Positions 18,842 to 29,501 of a stretch of 64,000 nucleotides of DNA are shown in pieces. Location: the NCBI RefSeq assembly GCF_019879105.1, contig NZ_CP082248.1, forward strand, positions 806,001 through 870,000. The letters are read 5' to 3'. Source of the DNA: Natrinema sp. SYSU A 869 (GTDB lineage: Archaea; Halobacteriota; Halobacteria; Halobacteriales; Natrialbaceae). The notes below the pieces were generated by a model. It saw only the letters and a list, made by a program, of their open reading frames with translations. It made no database searches and was not told the DNA's origin. Made by a program: the position numbers and the translations under genes. Position 1 is the stretch's first letter, and each line of letters opens with the position of its first letter.

Positions 18842-19140
18842 TGGTCGTCACCTTCGAGTGCATCGAGGAATGAGTTCGTGAGGCTCGAGTAGAGATGTTG
18901 GCTTGTGAAGCCCCGTTCGGTTTTGACGTACTCGATCCAGTCGTTGATGCACTGGTCGACGGCCTCGAGGTCGTAGCGGTAGGTACGCTCGGCGTTGTGG
19001 ATGACGTAGACAGTTTCGTCAGTGGTTCGGTAGACGTGATGTGCGTCCTCGGTGTCGATGCCGACGAGGATGTAGTCTGGTCGATGGTCGGTGCGGCTGC
19101 GAGCCGAAACCGTTTCGGTCGTGCGCGGTTGAATTGACAT
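18838..19140 (-). CDS. Conserved hypothetical protein, first gene of plasmid-type operon
   Basis: About 100 residues from the Met at 19140 (MSIQPRTTETVSARSRTDHR). The core is YILVGIDTEDAHHVYRTTDE, YVIHNAERTYRYDLEAVDQC and INDWIEYVKTERGF. I chose 19140 over the ATG at 19203 because the extra residues are low-complexity and arginine-rich. It overlaps the next gene by 4 bases. It is transcribed divergently from the winged-helix gene at 19319, which may regulate it. Function unknown. Confidence 0.65.
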   Translation of the reverse strand: MSIQPRTTETVSARSRTDHRPDYILVGIDTEDAHHVYRTTDETVYVIHNAERTYRYDLEAVDQCINDWIEYVKTERGFTSQHLYSSLTNSFLDALEGDDQ

Positions 19141-19209
19141 TGGTCTTGTGCTCCAAGACCGAGGTCGGCTGCTGGAACAGCCGGCCAAGATTTTCCCGGC
19201 CACCTTCGG

Positions 19210-19296
19210 TCTCTACTCTATAGTATGGGTCAATTCTACTTATAGTTAACGTATTGTAGCCTATAATAGGACGCAACTTTAGACAAGTTATAATAC
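19210..19296. promoter_or_regulatory. Divergent promoter region
   Basis: TTATAATA (19288-19295) is 24-31 bases before the ATG at 19319 and fits a TATA box for the forward gene. ACTTATAGTTAAC around 19237-19249 reads as CTATAAGTA on the reverse strand and may serve the gene starting at 19140. The AT-rich spacer contrasts with the GC-rich genes on either side. Confidence 0.45.
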
Positions 19297-19318
19297 ATTT
19301 CCGATATATTGTTGCTCC

Positions 19319-19558
19319 ATGGCGATAAAAAACGCAATAGTGCTCACACCGGATAAGCTAAATAGTACAGATGAACGGTTGCTTGATGTACTCAGTGACG
19401 GGCGAGTGACCCCGCAATACGCTGCAGATCAACTCGATGTTTCACGGACATACGCTAGCGAACGGCTGAAGCGACTCGTTGAGCATGGCCATGTCGAGAA
19501 ACTCGCACCTGGCCTCTATGAACTTGTCGACGATCCTCGTCAAATAACTGATTCATAG
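19319..19558 (+). CDS. Winged-helix transcription regulator
   Basis: A 79-residue single-domain protein. LNSTDERLLDVLSDGRVTPQ, YAADQLDVSRTYASERLKRL and GHVEKLAPGLYELVD give a complete winged helix (three helices and a wing), of the haloarchaeal MarR/ArsR-like type. It lies divergent from the reverse-strand plasmid operon starting at 19140, 178 bases away, and may control it. That link is inference from position only. Confidence 0.75.
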   Translation: MAIKNAIVLTPDKLNSTDERLLDVLSDGRVTPQYAADQLDVSRTYASERLKRLVEHGHVEKLAPGLYELVDDPRQITDS

Positions 19559-19738
19559 GCTGGCTTCAGTGCCAGCCGAAATATACAGAGTGTATAGAAG
19601 GGGAAATAAGACCAAATCCCTCGAAGCGTCACGAAATGTAGCGTCACTTTTATGTGCTCGTTCTCGGAGATCAGAGGTGCGTTCGCGGGTGTGACGGACT
19701 ACTGAAAGTCCGAAGGCAGATGTAAGCACATTCGCCAA

Positions 19739-19999
19739 GTCGAGTTCGCCAAGGGCATTCACCCAATCCCGACCGACACCGGAATCGATGTCGACCCAGA
19801 CCTCAGTGAGTATGTTGAGCCTATCGATATAGACGAGTCCGACGCGACCGTGGACATTCACGAATTTGGCGAGTACCTCGGCTACTCCCTACAACCGTTG
19901 TTGGATCGGCTGATCAAAGACGCACAGAAGATTCACCAGCAACGACCGGTGTTACAAGAGACACTCGCTACCCCTACACAATCGAGGATTGAAGCTTAG
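19739..19999 (+). pseudogene. C-terminal gene fragment, unknown family
   Basis: An open frame without a start codon reads FAKGIHPIPTDTGIDVDPDL, VEPIDIDESDATVDIHEFGE and LQPLLDRLIKDAQKIHQQRP before a stop at 19997-19999. Composition and codon use look genuinely coding. It is the end of a lost gene, possibly from a plasmid partition or helicase protein, but I cannot say which. It meets the convergent CoiA-like gene tail. Confidence 0.45.
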
Positions 20000-21115
20000 C
20001 TAAAGACGAATGAGCCCGTTTGATACTCTCGGACGCCTGTTCTGGGTCTACCAGTGCTGTTACTGAGCCTTGATAGTGGTCCTCCAGACCAACTGTGGGT
20101 TCGCCTGTCTCAGCGTTACAGAGGAGTTTCAGACGGCACATCCCGGTATCGACCTTCCAGACTGTGACCCAGTTGCCAGCCTGACGATTTGACGTTCTAG
20201 TCGCCCAATCTTGCCTCTGCTCCGCATTCCACTCCGACAGGATGTTAGCTAGCTGTTTCAAGTCCTGAGACCGCCTTCTCAGGTTGGGGTCATCCTCATA
20301 CTCAATAACAGAGCCGTTACGTATTTTCCTCAAGAAGACTCGGAGATGACCCATCCCATCAACTGCTAACCCTATCTCGCTCCTTGTTCGGCCGCTATCG
20401 TAGAGTGGGGCACTGAATATCGTCTGTTCTCCGCCCTCGTCTGAATAGGTGTTATACAGGCTTCTCGCCCAGAGTGTCGAATGTTCGGGCGCAAACAACC
20501 CGTCTGGAAACGGTATGGTTCGCTCAACTGATGGGCGGTGGTGTTGTCGTAGCCACTTGATAATATTGTGATACCCGGACCATTCGTCTGGATGCGGTAT
20601 CTGCGCTGCCCACCACTTCGAGAGGTCACCAGCTCCGAGGTCTACGTCGTGGTCGTCGAAATGCGTAGAATTGAGCCATAGAACACTGTACTCGTTCGAG
20701 CGAAACGTCGCTTGGACGGCTTCTTTATCCTTCGTATGGTGTTTATGTTGAACCTCAATTGCAATCCCTTCTCCGAGTGATTCGTGGTGACGGTCGAACT
20801 CGACCAGAACGTCTGCACGCCGGTCTCCAATTGGTGTTTCAATCGAGACTGTTGAATTGGAGAACGTGATCTCGGCTTTGGAGGCGGCGATAGATTTCAG
20901 TCGTTTGTGTTCCGCTGATTCCCGCCTGCGCCCCCTGAACAGCCACTTGGTGGTTGCGTAGGGTGTATGAAATGGCGAGCCACGAACGACCCCTTTCGAC
21001 GATGAGAGTCCCGAATTGCGAGTTCGTTCCCGCATCCGGGGCACTCTGGAGAATCACTGGTATCTGCTTCGTGTGGGGTACAGAGTTCCCCGTCGATTCG
21101 CGCGGTGAACGGCAT
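19974..21115 (-). pseudogene. CoiA-like competence-family nuclease, frameshifted
   Basis: The start at 21115 (MPFTARIDGELCTPHEADTS) leads through a zinc-finger part (SPECPGCGNELAIRD, then RHFIHPTQ) that matches the paralog at 46225. The frame shifts at about 20940, within a run of G bases, and continues SAEHKRLKSIAAS, GDRRADVLVEFDRH, then GIAIEVQHKHHTKDKEAV. That is the PD-(D/E)XK-like core (D, E.Q.K) of CoiA-family proteins. The total length would be about 380 residues. CoiA proteins act in DNA uptake in bacteria; the role in archaea is unknown. Confidence 0.75.
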
Positions 21116-21136
21116 GTTGATGGACTCCTAAGAGGA

Positions 21137-21826
21137 CTATTTGCTTATGTTCAATACCTCTGAGTAATCCCCGCTCCAGAGCGGGTCTCGTGACATCTGC
21201 CTGAGGATGTGCCGTAGCGAGGGCTCAATTGTCTCCAACTGGTCGTCGGGGATGTCGGGGATAAGGTCGGTGTACCCGAGTTCTGTCTGACCGCCAGCCT
21301 TCGCTCTGTAGAACAGAAGTGCCTCCCAGACGGCGTCGTGTCCGTGTTCGTCGAGGAATTCCTCAACCTCCTCATCGGCGTATGCTTGCCCGACCAGTCC
21401 AATCAGCAGAGGGTTGACAATTGCATCTTCTTCATCGATTTCCTCGACGATGGTCCCTTCTGCTTCAAGGAAATTGGCCTTGTATCCCTTTGGTTGGGAG
21501 TCTGAGGCTACTTCTACTGCGCCTATGTCGACGAGTTCCTCGATGTCGTTGTATAGTGTCGACTGCGGGACCTCCAAGTGTTCTTCTAGCTCGGGAACAG
21601 TTAGCCCATCCCCGAGGAACGGATTGTCACCCTCTTCAACGATGTTCCCCTCTACGTAGAGGGTATACCAAATGTGTGCGAGTCGAGATTGATTGAGCAG
21701 TTGGCCGATAGCAGCGAGTTCATCCGCACTCGTTCCAAGTGTATCTAGCCCCTCACCGTCTATATCATACATACTCACCACTTTCCAGAGAACATAGAAA
21801 GTCTCTTTGGTTAAATCAGCACTCAA
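21137..21826 (-). CDS. Helix-turn-helix regulator with long C-terminal domain
   Basis: A 229-residue acidic protein. LTVPELEEHLEVPQSTLYND, IEELVDIGAVEVASDSQPKG is a winged helix (about residues 75-115). The N-terminal 70 and C-terminal 100 residues are helical and unassigned. It follows the PIN-type gene by 7 bases on the same strand, so the two are likely one transcript. It could be the DNA-binding partner of the PIN nuclease, as in toxin-antitoxin pairs, although both are larger than usual VapBC proteins. Confidence 0.6.
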   Translation of the reverse strand: MSADLTKETFYVLWKVVSMYDIDGEGLDTLGTSADELAAIGQLLNQSRLAHIWYTLYVEGNIVEEGDNPFLGDGLTVPELEEHLEVPQSTLYNDIEELVDIGAVEVASDSQPKGYKANFLEAEGTIVEEIDEEDAIVNPLLIGLVGQAYADEEVEEFLDEHGHDAVWEALLFYRAKAGGQTELGYTDLIPDIPDDQLETIEPSLRHILRQMSRDPLWSGDYSEVLNISK

Positions 21827-21832
21827 ACACGT

Positions 21833-22614
21833 TTATTCGGTTGACTTTCGCTGGTTCTCCGACACGCCCCTCAAATCTCGATGGAATTCCTCGAAGTCCT
21901 TGTAAATCTCCAACTCAGCGTCCGTGTCGAGCTTATCCGTCACGGCTTCTACGAGCCCTAAATTCGCCCATTTCGCTTCTATAAGGAGCATATCGCAGTC
22001 TGAGAGGATTGCTTGCGTACAAACAAGCATATCAGCAACATCGTTCTCCTTGACGGTCTCGTTCGGGTCCATCATCGAGACTCGATGGAGGTATATTTCC
22101 TTTTTGACGTACGAAACTATGTCGACCTCGTGTTCGTGGAGGACGTACTGGTCTCCGCTCTGTTGTAGGTACTCCTCGAAGGCCAGTCCTTTCAGGTTAT
22201 CGTGGCCCCATTCTTCGTGAAGGTCTCGTAGCTGCTCCATCCCTTCAAATAGTCTTCTGTTGCACTCCAGGTAGAGTCTCGAAACACCCGCTGAAGGATT
22301 TCTACTAAAGATAAATCACTAATCTCCCTTCTGACGTAGCGCCGATATTCTTCGTCCGGTAGGATACCGAGAGGGTGGCTACTGACGTAGAATTCACTCC
22401 CCTCTTCAGGAGTTGGTGGCAGGACTTTGTCTGTAATAGCTACGATTATCTTGGACATCATGTCCTGCTCTTCTGCCTTAACGAGGTCGAGGAAGTTCCC
22501 CGTACTGAGGTACACCTGAACGTCATCCACTGAAACAGTCTCATAGAAGTTTTTGAATCGCTGTGGGTCCTCCCTCAGAGAAATCCAGTAGTTCGTATCC
22601 ATCACTACACGCTT
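21833..22614 (-). pseudogene. PIN-domain nuclease, split by a frameshift
   Basis: The N-terminal half (from MKRVVMDTNYWISLRE, start 22614) has the first PIN aspartate in VMDTNYW. The C-terminal half, in another frame from about 22240, has NDVADMLVCTQAILSDCDML and LIEAKWANLG, the last acidic cluster of a PIN fold. Neither half alone is a full PIN domain, and the two overlap around 22192-22240. A single-base shift near TTTGAAGGGATGG (about 22240) would join them into one protein of about 260 residues. Real overlapping genes are the alternative. PIN proteins usually cut RNA. Confidence 0.6.
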
Positions 22615-22874
22615 CATCGTTAACACTCATCGTCGCCAATCGGTTATAAAATCCAATACTTCCTCCAACTGAATGGCGTGTCACCGACCCAAGCTGGCTC
22701 AGTAGATTTAACAAGGAGAAGAATTCCAGCTATATAAACAGTGTAAGTGTATTTGGCGTGATTACGGCGTAACGGGTGGGTTGAGGTAGAAGTCATAGTC
22801 ACGGATGAGAGAGTGAGCAGAAGGGAGAAGTGAGTTGTGGGCGGAAGTCACTATCGACGGCAGTACCTGATCTG

Positions 22875-23183
22875 AGTTAAAGGTATGCGACAACCACCGT
22901 CGAAGGTGACCAGAATGCTGGCGGTCTTACCGGTTATAACGAGGGCCCCGAGGGAGTTGTGAGCGAGTCGTACTGGGACATTGAGGCCACAGGACATACG
23001 GACGGAATCGGTAACAATGTAGGTTACACAACTGACCTCGCTGGACTGTCCACCGATGAAATGCAAGGCGGAGTAGCTGAAGAGAACATACCCGCGCTTG
23101 ATTTCGAGGATACATGGACGGTCGTCACAGACCCAGACGACTATCCGATCTTGCGGTGGCAGGTAGCGGTCGATGCTGATTAA
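22875..23183 (+). pseudogene. GLUG-motif surface adhesin, C-terminal fragment
   Basis: The frame reads VEGDQNAGGLTGYNEGPEG, then SESYWDIEATGHTDGIGNN and LSTDEMQGG, ending DYPILRWQVAVDAD. The NAGGLxGYN and SYWD..TSG-like blocks are GLUG repeats of large secreted haloarchaeal adhesins. The rest of the protein is missing upstream. It lies at the left edge of the exported-protein cluster. Confidence 0.6.
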
Positions 23184-23490
23184 TCGACGATGCTCACGAC
23201 GCCAGATCACTGATGAGGTATTGGTAGGTCACGGGCACTCGGTGTAGGGTTTGAACGTTCAGTTATCACTAACTGTGATCCGTTACAAACGTATAATCCC
23301 TTATGACAAAGTACTAAATAGTTTAGTGATGGCGGTAATGGACATATGCGTCGAAGTCCCACACCCATACGGTATCCCAAATCCGGATACCACAGCGATA
23401 CGGCTTATAGGCTGAAAATAACTCGCGCGACTGCTTTGACCGTGACTACCGTCCCCGATTGAATGCGAAGCACAAACGAGGTGACAAAGA

Positions 23491-26231
23491 ATGTCCAACA
23501 CACACTTCACGCGCCGTCACCTCCTGCAACTAACCGCCGGATATGGGACTACATCCGTCTGGCCCACCGATCACGCACAGCAAACTACGAGCCGTGATGA
23601 TAGTACTCCCGAACGGTGGCGATTTGAAACTGGTGGGTTCATTTCCGCATCGCCGACGATCGTTGATGGCATTCTGTATATCGGAAGCCATGACAGTCAG
23701 ATCTATGCAATTGACGTAAGCACTGGTCAAGCAGTGTGGACTGTCTCGACCGAGGGTGAGGTGGGATCATCGGTAACAGTGGTTGATGAAACCGTCTACG
23801 TGGGCAGTCGCGATGAGAACGTCTACGCGCTCGATGCTGAGACAGGAGAGAAACGCTGGGTCTCCAACATCGGATCAAGTATTCTGATGTCATCACCGAC
23901 TGCTGGTGATGATTCCGTGTATGTCGGGGATTTCAGTGGGGATGTCCATGCACTAGATATGGTGACCGGTCGCGAAACCTGGACGTACGAGACCGGTGGA
24001 AGTATTCAACGATCGTCGCCAACAGTAGTTGCTGACACCGTCTATATCGGGAGTGCCGATAACCACCTCTACGCGCTCGATGCCACAAATGGTAATGAAC
24101 AGTGGGCGTTCGAAACTGGTGGCGAGGTACGTTCGTCACCAACAGTCGTGAAGGGGAATGTCTACGTCGGGAGTTTCGATGACTCAATTTACGCAGTCGA
24201 TGTCGCAACGGGGGAGGAAATCTGGAGCGTTGACACTGACGGCCACATCGGGACCTCATCACCGACGGTCGCGGACCACACCGTGTATATCGGCGGGTAT
24301 AATGCCGATGTGTACGCACTTGATGCCAGTACTGGCGAGCAGCAGTGGACGTTCACAACCAGTACGACTGTGGATTCATCGCCAACTGTCGTTGATGGCA
24401 TCGTCTACGTCGGGGATTCGTCACCGCATGGTGCCCCAAATCTGTATGCGATCGACGCGGTACGCGGCCATCTCATCTGGCAGTACAAAACTGACGGCCC
24501 TGTCTCCTCGTCCCCAACAGCGGTTGATGGAACCGTCTACATTGGGAGTTACGACTCGTTGGTGTACGCGTTCCCGACAGACGTTGATGGATCAAGTGAA
24601 GGATCACGAGTGTTACTCGGTACACTCGGCCATCACGATAGTCTCCGCCGTGGTGGTCCCGTCACCCTCCCACATATGATCACTCGCTACTGGCGGATTT
24701 CGTGATCGACACGGACAAACCAACGGTCAACGAGCCGGTCGCCTTTGATGCGTCAGCGTCAACGGTGGAAGACGGTAAGATCGTAGCGTACAAGTGGGAT
24801 TTCACCGGTGATGGGACCGCTGATCGCACCGGGCAAAGTGTTGAACATGCGTTTTCTGACAGAGGATTACACCCTATTTCGCTTACTGTGGTTGACGAAA
24901 CGGGAGCCAAAGATACTGTCCAACGGGCTCTCTCCGTCACGCCTCGCGAGAGCGACCTCTCGATAGCAATTGTTGACACAAACAGCCCGGTTGAAGGCGG
25001 TGACAGATTGATGATCACAGTCGAAGTCACGAATACTGGTGAAATAGCACATCGACCAGAGATTACAGCCATCTTTAACGAAGAAAAGAGAGGCGGGATC
25101 AAAACGACCGTCGAACCGGGGAAAACAGAGACCCACTCATTCGGCTATCGAACCTACCCCGTGAAAGACGAGGTGGATATCCCGATCCATGCTGAGATTG
25201 AAACGGACACAGCCACCAAAACAGTCACCGTTCGTGCTGTCGACGAGTTGGAGTCCACGTATACATCTCCGTCCTCCGAACTCACTATCCAGCCTGCTAC
25301 ACAGGTTATGTTCGAGATTGACACCACGGTGATGAAACCAGAGGGAACCATCCAATGGTATGTTGATGGTAGCCACCATCCGACTCAGGGTGCAGTGTGG
25401 CCGTTCATGTATGCCGATAAAGTTGGACGTGAATTCTTCTCGTATCTGTTTGAGTCTCCCGGCACCCACGAAATTACCGCAGCTGTTGTCAGAGACGATA
25501 GGAATCGTGCAATGCGGTGGACCATTACTGTGACCGACTCAGGGGCTATACCACCCAGAATTGATGCCGCTCGCCCAGTCACCAGCGAACTCGCAGCAGA
25601 CGGACAGTATACACTCGAACTCGATATCTCGAGTCCGACAACCGATCTTGACCGGGTTGTGTGGTGGATGACACAGGCGGATACGATCATCGGTATCACC
25701 GAGGTCAGTAGTCGGAATGACACGGCGTCGCTCGAGATCGATGGTGGCTGTCTATCGTGCCAGATTGAAGCATGGGCAATTACTGAGAATAACACGTACA
25801 CGTCGATCATTCCATGGCAGTTCAAAGACGGTGAAGACTCAGCGAGAAATCTCGATAAGAGAAGGGGCATCGACGTACTAGTTCTCGAGACGAACAGTCC
25901 AATTGTTGAGGGCGAGGCAGTGAAGGTAAGAGCAATGCTCGAAAACACCGAATCGACGCAAGTGACACGAGAGGTTGAACTTACGCTCGGTGAGAAGCCA
26001 ACGGTCGTAGAGAGTCAGACAGTGACGATGGCGGCTGGCACGACAGATGAGATCGTACTCACGTCCACGGTGCCATCCGCGCTAAAAGGGGAATGGATTT
26101 CGTTTCGCGTTCAATCAGATACACATCAAAATGATGGAGTAATCCACGTAGAACAGAAGAATACCGAGACCCACGACAGAATCACGTCGTTCACCGGCGA
26201 CCGCGATATAAGCAATCCGTGGCCCGACTGA
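23491..26231 (+). pseudogene. Tat-exported PQQ-propeller / PKD / CARDB protein, one frameshift
   Basis: Frame 1 (23491-24705) has a Tat signal (FTRRHLLQLTAG) and about eight WD-like PQQ blades of the form SSPTVVDGTVYIGS, LYALDA, W.F.T. Near its end the coding frame changes, at about 24600-24665, to YDHSLLADFVIDTDKPTVNE. This leads to a PKD domain (FDASAS, YKWDFTGDGTADRTG), a CARDB-type domain (DTNSPVEGGDRLMITVEVTN), the Ig-like module shared with 30465 and 39351 (FEIDTTVM, WYVDGS, YLFESPGTHEITA, VVWWMTQAD) and a second CARDB. The last 24 residues (from about 26159) belong to a different gene remnant. A cell-surface binding role is inferred. Confidence 0.75.
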
Positions 26232-26515
26232 GACAGAGGTGATCAACAAGGCCGAGTACATACGCGATTACCACGGATTCCGCGACCCGAGCGAGTTTGT
26301 GATTCTTGAATCCGCTCACAACGAGTTGCTGCGGCGCTCAAACTCCGAGCGGCCCAATTACTAACACTGCATCGTCACTCGACGCGTGGGCGACACCACC
26401 GTCCACATGGTCGCTGACGGTACGATAGGAGGCGCACGTCCCGGGTCCGCGGTGCCGCAGTTCAACGGCCGAGAAGACGAGCTCCGAGAACGAGCCTGTG
26501 CCCTCTGACTCGATT
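26159..26515 (+). pseudogene. Remnant of a paralog of the 42777-43337 gene
   Basis: THDRITSFTGDRDISN..WP (26170-26225), then after a frameshift ETEVINKAEYIRDYHGFRD, EFVILESAHNELLRRSNSER and HCIVTRRVGDTTVHMVADGT, match the protein at 42777 (IHDRIARYTGGRD, ISKAGYIRYHKQFRD, EFVIHKSSHDELLRQSD, HYVVTRRVDGETAHMIADTT). The first part is fused in frame to the end of the PQQ/PKD gene. A stop and a frameshift break it. Confidence 0.7.
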
Positions 26516-26520
26516 AGGTG

Positions 26521-26847
26521 GCACTCATCACCGACTCTGTAATTAGCTAGTATACCGTATATGTTCATCGCGGAAATCTTGTGTCGAAGTAGGCCATGGT
26601 AAGGATCCAAATCCACCACGCGACCTTATTTCCATTTTGACTAGACCAGGTACACTTTATGTAGCGACCCGATCAGAGTTGCCAATCGAGTACTGGAATG
26701 CTTATATGTGGAGAGTTTTATAGTGTGTTAATACATAGCACATCATAACAGGGGTGAGGCTACAAGGACCCAATGACCAACACAGCAAGGGGTAGTAACA
26801 AAACGGAATTATCGACAATACCTACGTAGAAGTGGGTTAATAAGATA
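26521..26847. other. AT-rich intergenic stretch, no gene seen
   Basis: It holds short AT-rich patches (GAGAGTTTTATAGTGTGTTAA at about 26712) that may include a promoter for the exported CARDB protein downstream. No convincing reading frame was found. Confidence 0.4.
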
Positions 26848-28458
26848 ATGAACAGGAGGAAAGGCAGAGCGATAAGTACAAGCAGAGAGGAGGGAAATGA
26901 AAACAACAAAGAGAGGACTTGTATTGCGGAAAATATTTCGCGTCGGTCATTTCTCGGCAGTACTACACTGCTTGTCGGCACTAGTACCGTTACAGCGAGA
27001 CAACAGGAACAAGATGATTCGGGAGAAGGGACCGAATTAGGAACTCTCTCATTTGATGAACAATTAAGTTCTAAGGATTCTCACACTGGAACGTACCCAG
27101 CAGATATACCTCGGGTAGCAACTAATGTAGAATTAGAAAATCGAGTGACGATTGATCCAGCGAAACAAACAGGGAATATTGAATTAGGCACAACCGTTGA
27201 GGGGGAGTTTGGAGATATTGGTGCCGGTGGCGGATATGTTAGCGCAGGCCGCCACCTGTTTTCGGCAGAATGGGAGGCTCCACGTGATGAGACATTTACT
27301 GTCTCATCGGAGTACGCGTATGAGGGAAATGTCTTCCAGTACCGAGAGTCTAGTAGATACCAGAATGCGGTTAATCGGGTCGGTGTACAAGGGCGATTAG
27401 TTATTCGAGACGCTGCGACAGGGGACATAATAGCCGAGTCACAACCAGTTGTCGAGTGGGACCTTGTAATACCCCATCTGGATACCCTTGATAATGAATG
27501 GATGATATCTGCATTCGAGGCCTTAATTGATGAAGTTATACCTATTGTCGGCGGACAAATTGCAGAGGAAGTAACCGAACGACCAGATGAAAATGTACAT
27601 GCCCCTGGAGATCCAAATCAACCAAAGCCAATTAGCGGCGAAAGTTCGGCCTCGGTCTCGTTCACCGCGAGTCAGGGGAAAACATACGAAATACAGAAAT
27701 TGTTTGAAGGGGTGACACTGGCCGTTAGTATTTTCGGAGCTCCTTCTGAAGCAGAACTGTCCTTCAGTCCAACCGTCCATGATCTGCGTGTCGCCGTAAC
27801 AGAGGGTCAAGAGCAAGGTCCGTCGCTTGAGGTGATGATTAGTGAGACAAATGCACCGGTCAATGCAAGTGAATTTCTTGAAGTGACTGCCCAGATCAAA
27901 AACACTGGCGAGGCGTCCACAAGGCAGACTATTGATCTTATTGTCGGACATAGCCCTGAACAAGTGGATACTAAGACGGTCACGCTTGGGCCCGGTGAAA
28001 CCCAGACGATTACGCTTGGATATGAGACGTATCCTGCAAAACAAACCACTAAATTTCCAGTTCGGGTCCAGAGCGAGGACGACACGGCTGAACGATCCGT
28101 CACGGTATATGGAACAGAAGATGAAAGTCGGGCAGAAGACAATAGGCCGACTGGTTCATCGTTCGTTGTAGACATCACCAAAACGAATACCCCACTTGAT
28201 GCCGGAAAGTTCCTCCAAGTGACCGCCGTTGTCAAGAACACAGGGCCAACAGAGGCAACACAGACTATCCGCCTTATTGTCGGACATAGTCCCGAGCAAG
28301 TAGATACCGAGACAGTCACGCTTGGGCCCGGAAGTAGCAAGACGATTACGCTAGGGTACTCGACCTATCCTGCGAAACAGACCACAGAGTTCCCTGTGCG
28401 AATTGAAACTGAGAAGGATGCGGACGAACAGTCTGTCCGTGTCTACGGCACTGGCTAA
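26848..28458 (+). CDS. Tat-exported protein with two CARDB domains
   Basis: A 536-residue exported protein. The signal is internal to the first 60 residues (ISRRSFLGSTTLLVG), so the first 30 residues may mean the true start lies further in. Residues about 60-320 are a unique beta-rich domain. Two CARDB-type repeats follow (ISETNAPVNASEFLEVTAQI, and ITKTNTPLDAGKFLQVTAVV), each ending VGHSPEQVDT, TVTLGPG and TITLGY. They are about 60% identical, so this is a recent internal duplication. The first half is more AT-rich than its neighbours. CARDB domains are adhesion modules; the target is unknown. Confidence 0.75.
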   Translation: MNRRKGRAISTSREEGNENNKERTCIAENISRRSFLGSTTLLVGTSTVTARQQEQDDSGEGTELGTLSFDEQLSSKDSHTGTYPADIPRVATNVELENRVTIDPAKQTGNIELGTTVEGEFGDIGAGGGYVSAGRHLFSAEWEAPRDETFTVSSEYAYEGNVFQYRESSRYQNAVNRVGVQGRLVIRDAATGDIIAESQPVVEWDLVIPHLDTLDNEWMISAFEALIDEVIPIVGGQIAEEVTERPDENVHAPGDPNQPKPISGESSASVSFTASQGKTYEIQKLFEGVTLAVSIFGAPSEAELSFSPTVHDLRVAVTEGQEQGPSLEVMISETNAPVNASEFLEVTAQIKNTGEASTRQTIDLIVGHSPEQVDTKTVTLGPGETQTITLGYETYPAKQTTKFPVRVQSEDDTAERSVTVYGTEDESRAEDNRPTGSSFVVDITKTNTPLDAGKFLQVTAVVKNTGPTEATQTIRLIVGHSPEQVDTETVTLGPGSSKTITLGYSTYPAKQTTEFPVRIETEKDADEQSVRVYGTG

Positions 28459-28516
28459 TCATCGATCTCACTTTCTCCACCCCTACGACTATTCCGTTGC
28501 TTGGTGATCAGACCGT

Positions 28517-29488
28517 ATGGGATCCAATACCATTCCACGGGGAGAGCCCGAAGGCGTCACGCGGCGACAGTTGCTACAGCACACCAGTGTGACAGCCGCT
28601 GCTGGTGTTACCGTGCCGAAAGGAGGAAGGGCTGCTACCATCCAAGATATCGGTGACATGCCTCTTCTCGATACACACCTCCATGTTACTCCAATTGATG
28701 GAACGACACGACAGGCGTTCTCTACCGAACAGGCTGTTAACTGGATGGATGACCATAGTGTTGATCAGGCTGTCTTACTCCCACTCGAGTCACCGACAAG
28801 TTGGTTTTATCCTGTTCCGACATGGTGGACTTTACGCGAAGAGAGCAAATTTCCAGATCGATTCATTCCCTTCTGTACAGTTGCGCCGCTTGTCGCAGAG
28901 CAGTTCGGTGAGGATACCATTAGAGAACGACTTGAAACGTATGTCTCCATGGGGGCACGAGGTGTTGGGGAGTTGAAAGCACCGGTGCCGTTCGATGATA
29001 ACCGGGTCCAAACCGTCTATGAGACGTGTGCAGAACTCGATCTGCCAGTCCTCTTCCATATGGACGGTGTAAATCTAACTGACGAGGTCGGCTTGCCGCG
29101 TACTGAAGCGATGCTCCAAGCCTATCCCAACGTTGATTTCATCGGGCATGGGGCTGGCTGGTGGGCCTCGATTTCTGGCGATCTTGATTCGGTAGCGACG
29201 GTGTGGCCAGAAGGGCCAGTTACATCAGGTGGGGCTATTCCGCGATTATTAGCGGAGTATGATAACCTCTCTGGCGATCTGTCCGGCGGGTCTGGATGGA
29301 ACGCGCTTACTCGTGATCTCGCGTTTGGGCAAGAGTTTCTAAACGAATACGCTGACAGCCTCCTCTTTGGCACAGATAAGCTCGCGCCTGAGCAAAATGT
29401 CGGTCAGTTCAATATTTTTCGTGAATTTGACCTCGCTCCCGACCAGTGGGCACAGATCAGATATCAAAATCTCCAAGACCTACTGTAA
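28517..29488 (+). CDS. Tat-exported amidohydrolase (metal-dependent TIM barrel)
   Basis: A 323-residue protein of the amidohydrolase_2 family. A Tat-like signal comes first (VTRRQLLQHTSVTAAAG). Metal and active-site motifs follow: DTHLH (residues 52-56), GVGELKAP (about 152), LFHMDGV (about 183), FIGHGAGWW (about 213) and LLFGTDKLAP (about 286). Members cleave C-N or C-C bonds in small cyclic substrates or decarboxylate aromatic acids; the substrate is not readable here. An exported member is unusual. It follows the CARDB gene by 58 bases on the same strand and may be co-transcribed. Confidence 0.8.
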   Translation: MGSNTIPRGEPEGVTRRQLLQHTSVTAAAGVTVPKGGRAATIQDIGDMPLLDTHLHVTPIDGTTRQAFSTEQAVNWMDDHSVDQAVLLPLESPTSWFYPVPTWWTLREESKFPDRFIPFCTVAPLVAEQFGEDTIRERLETYVSMGARGVGELKAPVPFDDNRVQTVYETCAELDLPVLFHMDGVNLTDEVGLPRTEAMLQAYPNVDFIGHGAGWWASISGDLDSVATVWPEGPVTSGGAIPRLLAEYDNLSGDLSGGSGWNALTRDLAFGQEFLNEYADSLLFGTDKLAPEQNVGQFNIFREFDLAPDQWAQIRYQNLQDLL

Positions 29489-29501
29489 TATCCCCCACGG
29501 A

